Shown here piece by piece: positions 10,864 to 21,300 of a stretch of DNA of 64,000 bases. Position numbers and translations under genes: made by a program. The notes under the pieces were generated by a model. It was not told the origin of the DNA and did no database searches. It was given only the letters and a program-made list of their open reading frames with translations. Each line of letters starts with the position of its first letter. Position 1 is the first letter of the stretch. Source of the stretch: Hyaloperonospora brassicae (lineage: Eukaryota; Oomycota; Peronosporomycetes; Peronosporales; Peronosporaceae); the NCBI GenBank assembly GCA_947650285.1, contig CANTFL010001211.1, forward strand, positions 62,001-126,000, written 5' to 3'.

Positions 10864-11916
10864 TCACTCAGTGCTGTTTGGTACTGGGCGCGGAGCACTA
10901 CACTCGTATGCGTAGTGCCCTAACTTCTGACAGCGATTGCACCTCTGCAATCGCTTGTTGTTTGAAGAGCGAAGTCTCTCGCTCTCAACATAGCAGAGGT
11001 CCATTGGTCCTGGACCTCCGATCTCGTGTCGTCTTGGTGGACGGTAAGAGTTTGAGCTAGCATGAGCCTGTATCATGCTAAAGTCTTCCTGTTCCGCGGC
11101 TGATATCGCTTCTTTAAGCGTATTCAGCTCAAGGCGGAACAGGTGGCTCCTGACGGGCCCTTCTGCGAGCCCTTTCACGAACATTGTAATCAACGTGTGT
11201 TCATGTACTGGGTTAGCAGTTATACTACTAGCGAGGAGTCGTATATGTTGTGCGTAAGCGTGCACATCACGCTTACCCTGCTTGAGTTTCAGGAGCTCTG
11301 AACGAGCCCTGAACTCAGCCCGTGGCGGCTCAAACGTTTGTCTGAGCCGGAACTTGAAGTCATTTAGCGACCTAAACACATGTGGGTCGCTACTCTCGAG
11401 CCCCAGGGACCAAGTTTTGGCACGCCCTGCCAAGTGGTTCTGAGCAAATGTGAGTTTCATTTGCTCATCTTTGACACGATGATCCCTCAAGGCTCTGTCG
11501 AGTTCGACAAACCATAGTAACTGGGAGCCTTCCGGGACTCCACTGTACTTGGAGATGTCAACTTTCATGACCTCGGGACGACGCGCATGCGCCGTCCCGC
11601 CCACAGCAGCATGGAATTGCTGCTGTCTCAACAGCTCTGACTGTTGAGCACCGAGTTCTCTCAACTGCTCGGCCTGTTGAGAGCCTTGCTGGTGAAGCAA
11701 GGCTACTTTATCCCTTTCGGCGACAAGTATATGTTGTATGAACTTGGCTATAGCGGCATGTTGTAGGTCTCTGTTTAGAGACTTCAACATGGCGCTAATG
11801 GCGAACTCGCCTACGGTGGAACTCATTCGTTCTATTGCACCCCATTCGATGTCACTCAAATGATTAAACCCTTCATGCGTGGCGTGAAAGGTCTCTTCAT
11901 CATCCAACATGTTCAT
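10864..11916 (-). CDS. Gag capsid/nucleocapsid of the Gypsy element
   Basis: A 350-residue open frame, the first gene after the 5' LTR. It should form the cytoplasmic particle that packages element RNA. A glutamine-rich helical stretch lies around residues 75-100. A retrotransposon gag-type region follows (about 115-260, with LLWFVELDRALRDHR and LAGRAKTWSLGLE). A zinc knuckle CNRCQKLGHYAYEC of the CCHC type is near the C terminus. The start is the ATG 45 bp inside the 5' LTR. Unlike pol the frame is intact. Inverted repeats such as 11603-11610 with 11619-11626 and 11683-11690 with 11696-11703 sit inside the coding sequence. Confidence 0.88.
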   Translation of the reverse strand: MNMLDDEETFHATHEGFNHLSDIEWGAIERMSSTVGEFAISAMLKSLNRDLQHAAIAKFIQHILVAERDKVALLHQQGSQQAEQLRELGAQQSELLRQQQFHAAVGGTAHARRPEVMKVDISKYSGVPEGSQLLWFVELDRALRDHRVKDEQMKLTFAQNHLAGRAKTWSLGLESSDPHVFRSLNDFKFRLRQTFEPPRAEFRARSELLKLKQGKRDVHAYAQHIRLLASSITANPVHEHTLITMFVKGLAEGPVRSHLFRLELNTLKEAISAAEQEDFSMIQAHASSNSYRPPRRHEIGGPGPMDLCYVESERLRSSNNKRLQRCNRCQKLGHYAYECSAPRPVPNSTE

Positions 11917-11939
11917 GTTGGATGTTGTGGTCCTTGGAA

Positions 11940-11960
11940 GGACTACAAAGTGCTACCAGG
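11940..11960 (-). other. Candidate primer binding site
   Basis: Directly inside the 5' LTR the minus strand reads cctggtagcactttg. The tggtagca part resembles the usual tggtatcagagc site complementary to initiator methionine tRNA, but only partly. Its position is right; the matching tRNA is unproven. Confidence 0.4.
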
Positions 11961-12351
11961 TGTAACGGGGTACACCCTTGCGTGAACTGAACGCAAGGGT
12001 ATCGGTGCCCCGACAGACGTACACAAGGCAAGCGAGGAAGCGTAGGTAAGGTAAAAGCAGAACTGTTGTATTAATATAATTAAGTCTGTTAACTACTGTC
12101 TCTCTGTTTGACTTAACTTAATTATGCTAATATAACTGAGTGTATGGTGATGTCTCGTCACCACTCATTGCGCGCGTCTTGCGGCGATTGTTGGGTTGAT
12201 ATCATCAAGATATCAACCAATGAGCAGACTCTTTGGTCGACCCTTCAATATCACCACTTTGGTGATATTGTTCAAAGAATATTCAATTAATATTCTTTAT
12301 TGTCATTGTTTCTTTAATGACAATTTCCATGTAACGGGCTGCCCCATTACA
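11961..12351 (-). repeat. 5' LTR of the Gypsy element (right copy)
   Basis: Direct repeat of 4369-4759, also 391 bp, running from TGTAACGGGG to CCCCATTACA. On the minus strand it precedes gag, so it is the 5' LTR and should carry the element's promoter. The promoter itself cannot be placed from the sequence. Confidence 0.93.
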
Positions 12352-13720
12352 ACGTACCTGTGAGCAGGGTATGCAAGAAACAAGGTTACGTGTCGCTTTC
12401 GACTATGAATGCCGAATTTACTGCTGCAATAATAATTTTTCGATAAGTATTAGGTATTCGCGAAATTCTTACGTGAGATGAATTTGTGTTTTGAGGTACC
12501 AATATTACTACAAGTGGATACCCAAAGCAGTTTATTGAAAATCGTCGTTGAAAAAGGTATCTGCTAAGGTCAAGCATATTGATTTGTGAATCCGTGTGTC
12601 TTTGATTTAGCGAAGCGTGAAATAACAAAGACCGAGTATCGAGACTGCGAGTATCCCTGCGGACATACTAACAAAGGAATTCGTTGGAACAAAGTTGACT
12701 ACAATGCGCTAAGTGACCGGTATAAAATAAATCGATCCATGCATACTGTGACAAAGCAAGGAGCCGCGTTTTTTTAGGGACAGTGCCGACGAGGAGGAGT
12801 GAAAAGACCTCGCATCAAGGTAATCTGTTAATGACATGGTACAAGCATCGTTTATAGCATTATGTTTGCGTCGCGCAACTGTGATAGTTTGCATATGATG
12901 ATTTCTTCTGTAGATGAAGTTTGCTAGAAGCCAGAAGAAGATAACAAGACCAACTTTAATTCCCTCTTTTTCATCTAATCGCATGTTCTCTGTCCTTCCC
13001 TTTGTGTATTGACTTTAAACAGACTGACCTTCCTTTGCGCGTACCGTGTATGTGAGATTTCGAGGCACCTGCCCGCAGAGTGGTCAGTGTAGGTAGATTG
13101 TGTTGTGTCAGCACAAGCATCTGTGCCTTGTCAAAGTATAGCGGGGAAAACTTATCCGCTCTATCTTTGCCCACGCAAACTTGTACCTGTTCGCTTAAGT
13201 GCTAATCCGTGCATCGAAGTTGCTGAAGCGTTGATATCCGTTCGCTGATCGTGTTCGCGCACAGTTTGACACATACATTATTAAATGTGCTAGGCTCACC
13301 TTGCAACATGCTAACTCTGTATTGTCATTGTCGCCCACTTCGCGAGATTCAAGATACAATTCGCGCGCGCCGGAGACGCAGAGATTGCTCTGTAGTCAAA
13401 ACTTTATGATTTCATTTACACTCCGTCCTTACAAAGGGAGGAAGACGATCGAGGACGAAGAAAACGATATGCGTTATCCAACCGCTTCAATCGTAATTGT
13501 ATGACTGATCCGTAACACGTTTCTATCTTCATCAGTCCACGCAAATGAGCTTACTAAATTACACTGCTCTAGAAATCGTACTATCAGCATCATCAGCACT
13601 CAATAATTGTAATGGAGCACCGATGCTTGTACTGGCATTGTGCAAGCTACCTACACTGACTACAGACAACTACCTATACTGACCACAGTGCAGACGGGTG
13701 CCTCGAAACCTCAAGTACAC
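12352..13720. other. Unassigned flank between the Gypsy element and the solo LTR
   Basis: Only short ORFs without domains occur here on both strands (for example 12586-12777 and 12709-12984). I see no gene. The retrotransposon probably separated this DNA from 3.1-4.4 kb, but too little sequence identity remains to prove one continuous locus. Confidence 0.4.
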
Positions 13721-14115
13721 TGTACGCGCGGAGGAAGGTGAATTACTAATGCTCATTAGTAATTCACGCCAAGCAGAGGAGAAAGTGGAACGGTATTTAG
13801 TCGATTGACAAAGTGTCTAAGAATATGGCTGTTTAGTCGGACCTAAAACCATAGTAAACAGCAAGTTCCTACCATAGCTACCTGCTCACTACCACCCATT
13901 GCGCACGCATAGAAGCGATTGGTGGTGTAGTTGGTTGACCAAATGGCCTAAACCAATCAATAAGTGGGGCAGTGCCGCATATTACCTTTGACGGTGATAT
14001 TCCTTCGGCATTTTCTTGGCAAAGTAAGTATCGGAGAACGTTATCGATTACGAGAACATTCTCATTGACCCAATTTGGTCTCACCTACATGTAAAGGGCT
14101 CATCATCCCTTTACA
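13721..14115 (-). repeat. Solo LTR of a related hairpin-rich Gypsy family
   Basis: A 395-bp stretch with TG...CA ends. Near 13887 it has ctcactaccacccattgcgc and further bases like the LTR segment cgtcaccactcattgcgcg, in the same orientation. Its end (catgtaaagggctcatc, then ccctttaca) mirrors the LTR end hairpin. A perfect 14-bp-arm hairpin lies at 13738-13751 with 13754-13767. Flanks tacac and tccac agree at four of five bases. No internal coding part is present, as expected after LTR-LTR recombination. Confidence 0.62.
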
Positions 14116-14395
14116 TCCACACTGTAACTCAGGGCACACTTACCACAAGCGAAATGTAATGCAGCACTACTGGGATTTCGTTCGAACGGGCCCGGCGTTG
14201 TCAATTCAATGCTGCGGTATTGTCCGGACACACAATCGGTACGAAGCCAAAGTCCCCACGGGATGGAAACTGGTCGGCAGCTGTGTTGCCTGTTAAAGTT
14301 CGGACATGGCCAATATTTGGGTGGTCCCAACGGTGTCGCCGGGAGCGATTGCGCTGTTTATTCCGCAACTCGTCCGGTGTCCATCGGACGGTCTA

Positions 14396-15979
14396 ATGCG
14401 TCTGCTTTGCCTTTTGCTACCCGCCTCCGCCATCTTTCTCTCGAGAACCGCTGACTCTGCAACCTCCAGCGGTAATCCGAACATCAATGCTGCTGTCAAC
14501 TCGGTCACTGTCCCCCTCCGTGTGAAGACGAACGCATCCGTCGCTCTGCCGCTCTTGGCGCCGCATCCCTTCGCAAGGAGCACACGCGACGCTAGCTACC
14601 ACGACGACGAGGAGAGGGAAGGGGGGCTGGGTATAGCGCGATTCGTAGGCGATGTTTTTTACAGTCTGCAAATGAGAACATGGCTTTGGTACGACCTACA
14701 CCCCGAAGCCGTCTTGAAGCAATTGAGTGTGCGACCGAAGAACGATGAGCCGCTCGACGTGCAGATCGTTGCGCGGTGTCTCGCCTATGCTGACCTGTTC
14801 ACCGCAAAGAAAAGAGTTTCTGGTGACGATGTTGTGTTCAGGATGCTGGATAGTATCACAGGCAACAAAGAAAAGCTTGTTGCGCTCCTCTTGACGCTCC
14901 GAAACTTCCGTGGCATGAAGAATCGTGCGGACAGCTTGCAAAGAGCGGTAGCTGGGAAATACCCAGAACTCGAGGATCGTATCCAGAGTTTGTGGCTGAA
15001 GGCTAACGTGAGACCTGACGAAGCCTACGATATGATGCCCATCGCAGCAGAGAAGAAACTTACACATGGCATCGAAAAAGAACCAACGTGGCCTGCAATC
15101 TGTCGTGGGCTCACGCAGTTGATTTCGTATGCTCGCAAGTTTAACGCAATGGATACGAAGATGTCCGAATTCAGCTACCAGAATCTGTTCGAACTGTTGG
15201 TGGAGAAGAGAGGGGCCGATGAGCTGGCGGTGTTCTCGTATTCAACGAAACATGAGTTTGACGGTATCGAAAGTCTCGTTCACGACTTCCGAGTAATGCT
15301 AGTTGAGCAATACCCAGAGGCCATTGAATCGGTGCTTCAATCGTGGTTCGACGCAAGAGTGCACCCTGTGCAAGTCTACAAGTATTTGCCCCTCGACTAC
15401 GCATTGGACATCACAGAAGGAAAAGAGTGGCTTGCTCTCTGCTCCGGTCTTAAGCTGTGGATTTCGTATATGATCAGCATTGGAAACAAAGTGTTCAGCA
15501 ACAACGAGATAGTCCGCCTGCTGGTCGATAAAAGAAGCGAAAAGCAGGCGGTGGCTTTTCTCAGTTGGCTTGAAAGCGTCGATGGTATGAAAGATCACGC
15601 TGAAAGATTGCAAGAAGCGCTAGCCGTGGAATTTCCAGATTCTCTGCCGCTGCTGCTTGAAGTGTGGCTGAAGCATGACGTGGACCCAAAGGAAGTTTAC
15701 CGCAGAATGTCGCTTACAGCGAGTAAACCGGTTACACATGACAGCCTTAATCGGATGTTTAATATTCCGAAGATGAAAATGTGGTTTGGCTATGTTGAAA
15801 AGCTCAACGGTCAGTACGACGATAATGCCATAGCTGAGGTGCTAATGGGACACATGAAGGGAAGCGACATGCATACGTTTTTATATGACCTTCAGTGGTG
15901 TGGCCTAATTGACGGACCTCGCGCTTACAAGATGGAAAAATGGTTGCGTTCCAATTACCCGAAGAAATTCAAGAAGTGA
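14396..15979 (+). CDS. Secreted RXLR-class (RSTR/DEER) effector candidate with LWY-type repeats
   Basis: A 527-residue protein from the ATG at 14396. That start gives a clean signal peptide (MRLLCLLLPASAIFLS) where the ATG 90 bp upstream would bury it. At residues 61-64 stands RSTR in the RXLR place and DEER at 71-74; Thr replaces the Leu of RXLR. The rest is about four repeating helical units of roughly 110-120 residues, each with an L-rich segment like LLLEVWLKHDVDPKEVY and a W...Y segment like KMWFGYVEKLN, as in WY/LWY effectors. Such proteins are secreted and act inside plant cells; some LWY members suppress RNA silencing or recruit host phosphatases. This member's target is unknown. The gene is single-exon and starts 280 bp after a solo LTR. 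Confidence 0.82.
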   Translation: MRLLCLLLPASAIFLSRTADSATSSGNPNINAAVNSVTVPLRVKTNASVALPLLAPHPFARSTRDASYHDDEEREGGLGIARFVGDVFYSLQMRTWLWYDLHPEAVLKQLSVRPKNDEPLDVQIVARCLAYADLFTAKKRVSGDDVVFRMLDSITGNKEKLVALLLTLRNFRGMKNRADSLQRAVAGKYPELEDRIQSLWLKANVRPDEAYDMMPIAAEKKLTHGIEKEPTWPAICRGLTQLISYARKFNAMDTKMSEFSYQNLFELLVEKRGADELAVFSYSTKHEFDGIESLVHDFRVMLVEQYPEAIESVLQSWFDARVHPVQVYKYLPLDYALDITEGKEWLALCSGLKLWISYMISIGNKVFSNNEIVRLLVDKRSEKQAVAFLSWLESVDGMKDHAERLQEALAVEFPDSLPLLLEVWLKHDVDPKEVYRRMSLTASKPVTHDSLNRMFNIPKMKMWFGYVEKLNGQYDDNAIAEVLMGHMKGSDMHTFLYDLQWCGLIDGPRAYKMEKWLRSNYPKKFKK

Positions 15980-18361
15980 AGTCTGGTCGGTAGATACAGC
16001 CACGATGATATTCTCAAGACGTGTACTACAGGATACAGCTCGCAGTGGAGGAGTGTTGTGCGTCAGTTGTCATGTAAGGGAAGCGAGAACGGTCTGAGCT
16101 TTGCCCAACTAGATACAGTAATGATCCCAAACGATCTTATGGTTGGCATGGGTGATGGCGAAGCTGACTGGTGTGCTGGACGATGGGAGCAAGCGCATGG
16201 GCTGGTGATTTTAAAAGCAAGGGCGTAGGCTGGTAATTTCGGCGTTAGTTTCGAGCCATCGTTAGCATGACTAAGCGCGCAGACCTCAGTGCTTGTATCA
16301 AACTCAGAAAAATACAACACGATCGATTTTTCATCAACTTCGTACCCAGTAGTGCCTTTGTTCGATAGGACAGACACGTGTCTCGTACTTCACATAAGCT
16401 GGAAGAAGCGCTAGTGAGTTGGAAGTAGGCTGATCAACACCATTCATATCCTGATAGCATCGTATCGATCTTCGAGTGGCGGACAGTCAATGAGCATCGT
16501 CTCGATACGTGCATACTTTGGTGATCAGCACTTCGCCAACTGCACTCACCGTATCATAGTACGCGTCGTAGGTATCTCTGCTGTGCCAGTCGACGCCTCG
16601 GATACACGCTCATTCGACTTCAGAAACGGTCTTTTCAGATCAACAGCAGTGAAGCATCGAAAAGCAAACAAGCGCGCGCTGCCATGCAGGTACAGCCGGT
16701 CATTCTTCTTTTCTGCGGGTCATCACGGCCACGGCTTCACAGATGTCCCACCAAAGTCCGCCTCGCACTGTTCGTCACCTGCAATTACAGCCGACTTGGC
16801 TTGCCTGCTTCCAGAATGCATCGTGTGCAGCAACTGCCACCTTGTATACGATACGGACTAGCCATAAGTGCGTGGCTCCGTCGTCGAGATTGGTCTACAA
16901 ATCAATGCTTACTCCAGCTTGAACCACGCAGCTTTCAGTAAACAATCAGTATGGTGCTCTGCAGCAGACATGCCATCGTCACGAGGTACCATGCGAAATG
17001 GACGACTTGCTTACGCTTTTCGCTGCACGCCACTCGCCATTGTGACAAAGCGATCACGGTTGCTTTCGCCAAGCAACGGAGCCTATTTCACTGTCATAGC
17101 GTAAGCACGCGTCTGTTTCAGCGACATACATAGCCTTGCGCAGCACGAAGAGCTGGCACATCCTAGATCACCCTCCGCGTTCCCTGACGTTCTCTTGGGT
17201 CGCAGGACTACGTACATCGGGAAGCACGAAAGTACGCTGTTGCATCACCTGTGCGGAATCGAGTTTGGCCAAGTGTGTATTCCTGCGACCATACTACCGC
17301 TCATCTCGTTTCAGAACCGGTTCAAAGCTTACGAACGAAAGAGGAGAGGGAGGTACGAACATGTGCAGTGTCGAAATACCAGTGCAAGTAGCCGAGCAAT
17401 CTCACGCGCAGCGGTGACGACGTTGTCGGGTGCATGTCGTGCTTTGGTCGCAAAACAAGCGGTACGCAAGGCGTATTTGCGAGACAAAGCCAAAGCGAGA
17501 GCAAGATGAGCGCAAGCCCGTTCGCGTCACAGCGATTCCGCACGGCAAAACTGGACGTGAGTAGCCGTGTGTGTCTCTCTTTCTTTCTCGCTTTTTCTTG
17601 TGCTCTGTTCAATCTTCAACCAGCCCTTTTTGTTGTTGTGCCTTTCACTCAGGCCACTTGCCGCTCTCCTTCTTTCCTCCCCCATCGTCGTGCTGCAGCA
17701 ACGCGCAAGCAACTGACACAATAAGTCAAGGTATCCAGTCGAACCGCACGTGCAGACACACGGTGGACATTAGCAGTCTGCGCCACTCCGCTGCTTCTCT
17801 CCATTGTGCTGTAAGTGCCAAGCTGACGTCCAGCTGGACGAGCTGGTCATTGCGACCGGTTCGTTCATACGAAGTGTAGGCAGTGTCATCACAGCGGTCT
17901 GCCAAAGCAGTTCCATTCGATCAGCTGTCAGTCCTCCAGACATAAAGCCACTGGAGTGTCTGCATCGAGGCGAAAGCCAAGACCACAAACGAACTCACTG
18001 TCTATTGCTGCGAGTTCCGAAGAGTCTTGGACAGGGCCGTCTCGAATTCCAGGACCCCACCGACATGTCGTGCGACACTGATGCAACCACGCCTCGATCG
18101 ATGGCGAGCATTTGGCTTCACACGGCACCATGAAATAAACTCTCGCTGCGGCAAGTGTGTTTTTCCGCTACGAGTTTAGTTTCTCATAAAACAGCGCTAC
18201 TGGTGCATCTCGCCTCCCACTCGTATTGTAAACATCATTATCGTCGGCAGTGACCTATTTTGTGCAGGTGGCGCGCGTATCCTTCGAGGGGACTAGCTTT
18301 TTCTCATACCACCAGCTCCTTTACAACATCTAAACACAGACTCCTTTCGTCACTTTGCCCC
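15980..18361. other. Gene-poor 2.4 kb stretch, possible unresolved spliced exons
   Basis: No long ORF or known domain is visible. Short coding-like fragments occur on the minus strand, for example 16063-16377 and about 16900-17100 (YAPLLGESNRDRFVTM), and on the plus strand at 17195-17509. They do not join into a convincing model. A weak WD-like piece (ASVSHDMSVGSW) is readable on the minus strand near 18070-18110. I do not call a gene here. Confidence 0.3.
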
Positions 18362-21300
18362 TCACCATTCGTTGAGCATATCGCTGTTGTTTGCGCCAAT
18401 ATCGATGGTCCAAATCGTACCAGGCTTTACCAGCTTTGTCAGCGCACTACGATCGGTCTTGCCTGACAGCGGCTGTTTGCTCGGGTACGCCACAATGCAG
18501 ATCTGCGAGGGCGCCACGTGAGTGACCTCGTCGACGTCATATAAGAACAGAGCGCACTTCCACTTCACTTCGTCGAGGCCTCCACTGATGGCGTCCAAGT
18601 TGAGCTCCATCTTACGAACTTCCTCGCCGGACTGTCCTTTTCGTCGAAGGCTTACAAATCTCGGACGATACCTGGAGCTAGTAAACGAAAAGCGGTCTTG
18701 AAACTTCCTCATCAGGCCACCACCACTGCTGCTGCCACTATTCGAAAGTGTCGGACTTCGAGTCCGATTTTCGACGCCAGATGCAGCTTCCGTGTCGCTA
18801 CCACTGCTGTGTCCCGTGTGATCACTTCCATCTGACACTCGATCCTCGCGGTTCGTGGCACGGTGGCCAATCGATAGGTCATTGTGTCCAGTAGCGTGCG
18901 AGAAGCGAGCCAGCTTCTGAACGGAAGCGCCCGTTGGAGTGTCGGACACAGCATGATCTGCCTTACTGTCACTACTGCTGCTGCCAGGGCCATGCGTTCC
19001 TCCGCTACCGCTACCCCGTGACAACAAGTGACGCGTCGTAAAAAACAAGGATCCACCACGTGAAGTCGCATGCTGCTGAGCAGCCTGCTCAGCAATCTTG
19101 GCTTTTGCCGATATCGCTGCCTGCTTCGCGATTCGCATCATCGCGTCGTTCACTGAACTATGAAACAGCGCATCCTGCAACTCCCTCAAAGCGACACACA
19201 TGCGCTCCACATCACCTGACGCTGCAATCTCCACATGCATCTGATGACTTTCCGAGCCTGGCGTGAAGATGCCGCTCTGTCGGGACGCCTCTTGGATCTT
19301 CTCAGACAGCACATACTTCAAATATTTCGAAGCGTGCTCCGTCTTCTTCTCCACGCACTCCCCATCGACATTCGAGTCCACAGAAGCCAAAAGCGATCCG
19401 GATGGAGACGGTAGCTTGTGACCCGTCGCAGCCAAGGTAGAAAAAAGCTCGTCCCACATGCTGCGATACACTTCTCGAATAAAACCTGTCGACAACGTTG
19501 ACGACTTTTGCGCGAGCTCGGTAGCCTTGACGTCAGCTGGACTTTCTGGCTCGTCGACCAAAACCGCTCGTAAAGGCTCGACTGGAAATGCTTCCTTGAA
19601 AAACGTCGACATATCTGCCTTCGAACGAGGAAAATTTCCCACAGCTGGGCGCTCCGTTACCAGATCACCGGCCGAGCGATAATCGCCAAAATCACCATCA
19701 ATGTCCTCAAACGCTCTTGCACTCGACTGCTGGAAATCTGTGAACACATCGTCGTGACTTGCTGGGACCTGCTCAAAGTCTCCAAAGTCACCAAAACAGT
19801 CGTCGTCGCCACTTAGCTCCACGCTTTGTGCAAAATGTCCAAAACCGTCGTCTACAGAACCAATGTCTGCAGCTATGGACGTAGATGTAGACACAGCAAA
19901 ATCCCCGAACTCGTCGTCAGCTGGCGGCTCATGAGTTACAACCGGCGGCGTGAGCGGTCCCGACAACGACGCATCTAGAATGCTTGGTGCCGTATTCATA
20001 GGTGACACTGCTACACCGAAGTCATCGAAGTCGTCAAAGCCGTCGTCGCTACCCGCCACCGTGGCTTGTGCTTGTCCATCTCGCTTATCTGTGCCTGCTA
20101 CCGCGTTGTTCACGGGAGCCTCTGATGTGATTGAAACATCCACTGAGGCAGCAGGTGACGCGTCACACGTGTCACGATGTGGTACAACGTTCCCTTCTTT
20201 TGCTTCATCATCAAAGTCAGTTGCTGCTTGACTAGCACTTCCAGTGTTTAGATCCGCAGTCGTACCTGTCGACAAAAACACTCCAATCTGCCTACTCTCC
20301 AGCGGACTCTCGTTCACGTCCGACGACCTCTGCTCCACGCGGTAGGCAAAACCTCCATTTTCCCTGGACGCGACATCAGTCTCAATGTCCTCACCAACGT
20401 CACTAGATATGTCGTCTCGCAAATCACTCGTCTCGTGTTCACTGCCGTCACTCGCCACGCCAGCTACCTGCTTATCTTCTTCGACGTAGAGCGCTACCGC
20501 AACGACAGGAGAGCGAACAACGGGAATACCGGCAGTCACTTGCCTGTTCGTCAACGAATCATCGAGACCTTCCTCGTCCTCGCACCATGTTGTAATCGCG
20601 CAAGCGTCTAGCGAGTCTTCCGTCTTCGTACTTCTCGTCAAGCCAACCTTACCGCTACCGTCGGCAGCAGATGCAGGCCCGATATAGTCATCTGACGTAT
20701 CTACAGTCGGCTCCCGCATGTCTCCATTGTCTTCTTCACTTATTCGCTTGCTGTCATCATCCTCATCTTCGCCTTCTTCCGCAGCGACTTCTACGGCAGC
20801 ACTCCATGCAGCAAAATGAACATCCGAAGGTGCCTTGTCTGGAGTAGCCAGACCTGCCCCTGCAAAAGGATCTGCCGTGTCCAAGCTGTTGGTGCCAGGC
20901 ACAACGTTCGCAATCTCGTCCGTCGTTGTACCAAACCACTGCGAAGAAGGAGGGGCACGTGATGGCGGTGCTACTTCCAGTGTAGCACACGCGGTCCTAT
21001 TGACCAGCAAGTGTGCTTCATTTTCACTACATGAGTCATTGTCTGCGTCCGCAAGTACCGATGTTGAGCTCAGCGAGCCAAAGGACTGCGTCGTGTGTTC
21101 GACGATCGGATCGCGCGGCGATGTCTTATCGTCCGTATCACCACGCGTGGCATCAGGGAGTCCCAGAGTATCCCCATCATCATGCAACGACTCAAATGAC
21201 GCAAACTGAGACGTTGGCGCCAGCGAAAATGTTGTCGACAGCGGCGACGTTGCTGTCGTCGAGAACATGTCGCCGGTTGCAAATGCCGCCGTGCTCGTCT

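Larger units (their letters stand above)
4369..12351 (-). mobile_element. Ty3/Gypsy LTR retrotransposon, near-complete, with antisense ORFs
   Basis: The element is bounded by two 391-bp direct repeats starting TGTAACG and ending TTACA. Read on the minus strand the order is 5' LTR (11961-12351), gag, protease, reverse transcriptase, RNase H, integrase, an opposite-strand ORF pair, a purine tract and the 3' LTR (4369-4759). Integrase after RNase H is the Ty3/Gypsy order. Flanking 5-mers aagta (4364-4368) and acgta (12352-12356) agree at four of five positions, suggesting a target duplication with one change. The LTRs differ at about nine positions by eye, so the insertion is fairly recent. gag is open; pol has a few frame changes and one or more stops, at least two beside homopolymers. 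The whole element carries closely spaced short inverted repeats. Confidence 0.93.

Noticed and set aside
4369..12351. Hairpins read as bacterial-type terminators or attenuators
   Set aside because: They lack a following T run, occur inside coding frames on both strands, and the context is a eukaryotic retrotransposon.
14306..14395. Earlier ATG of the effector
   Set aside because: It places 30 residues before the signal peptide, which would block secretion; the ATG at 14396 fits better.
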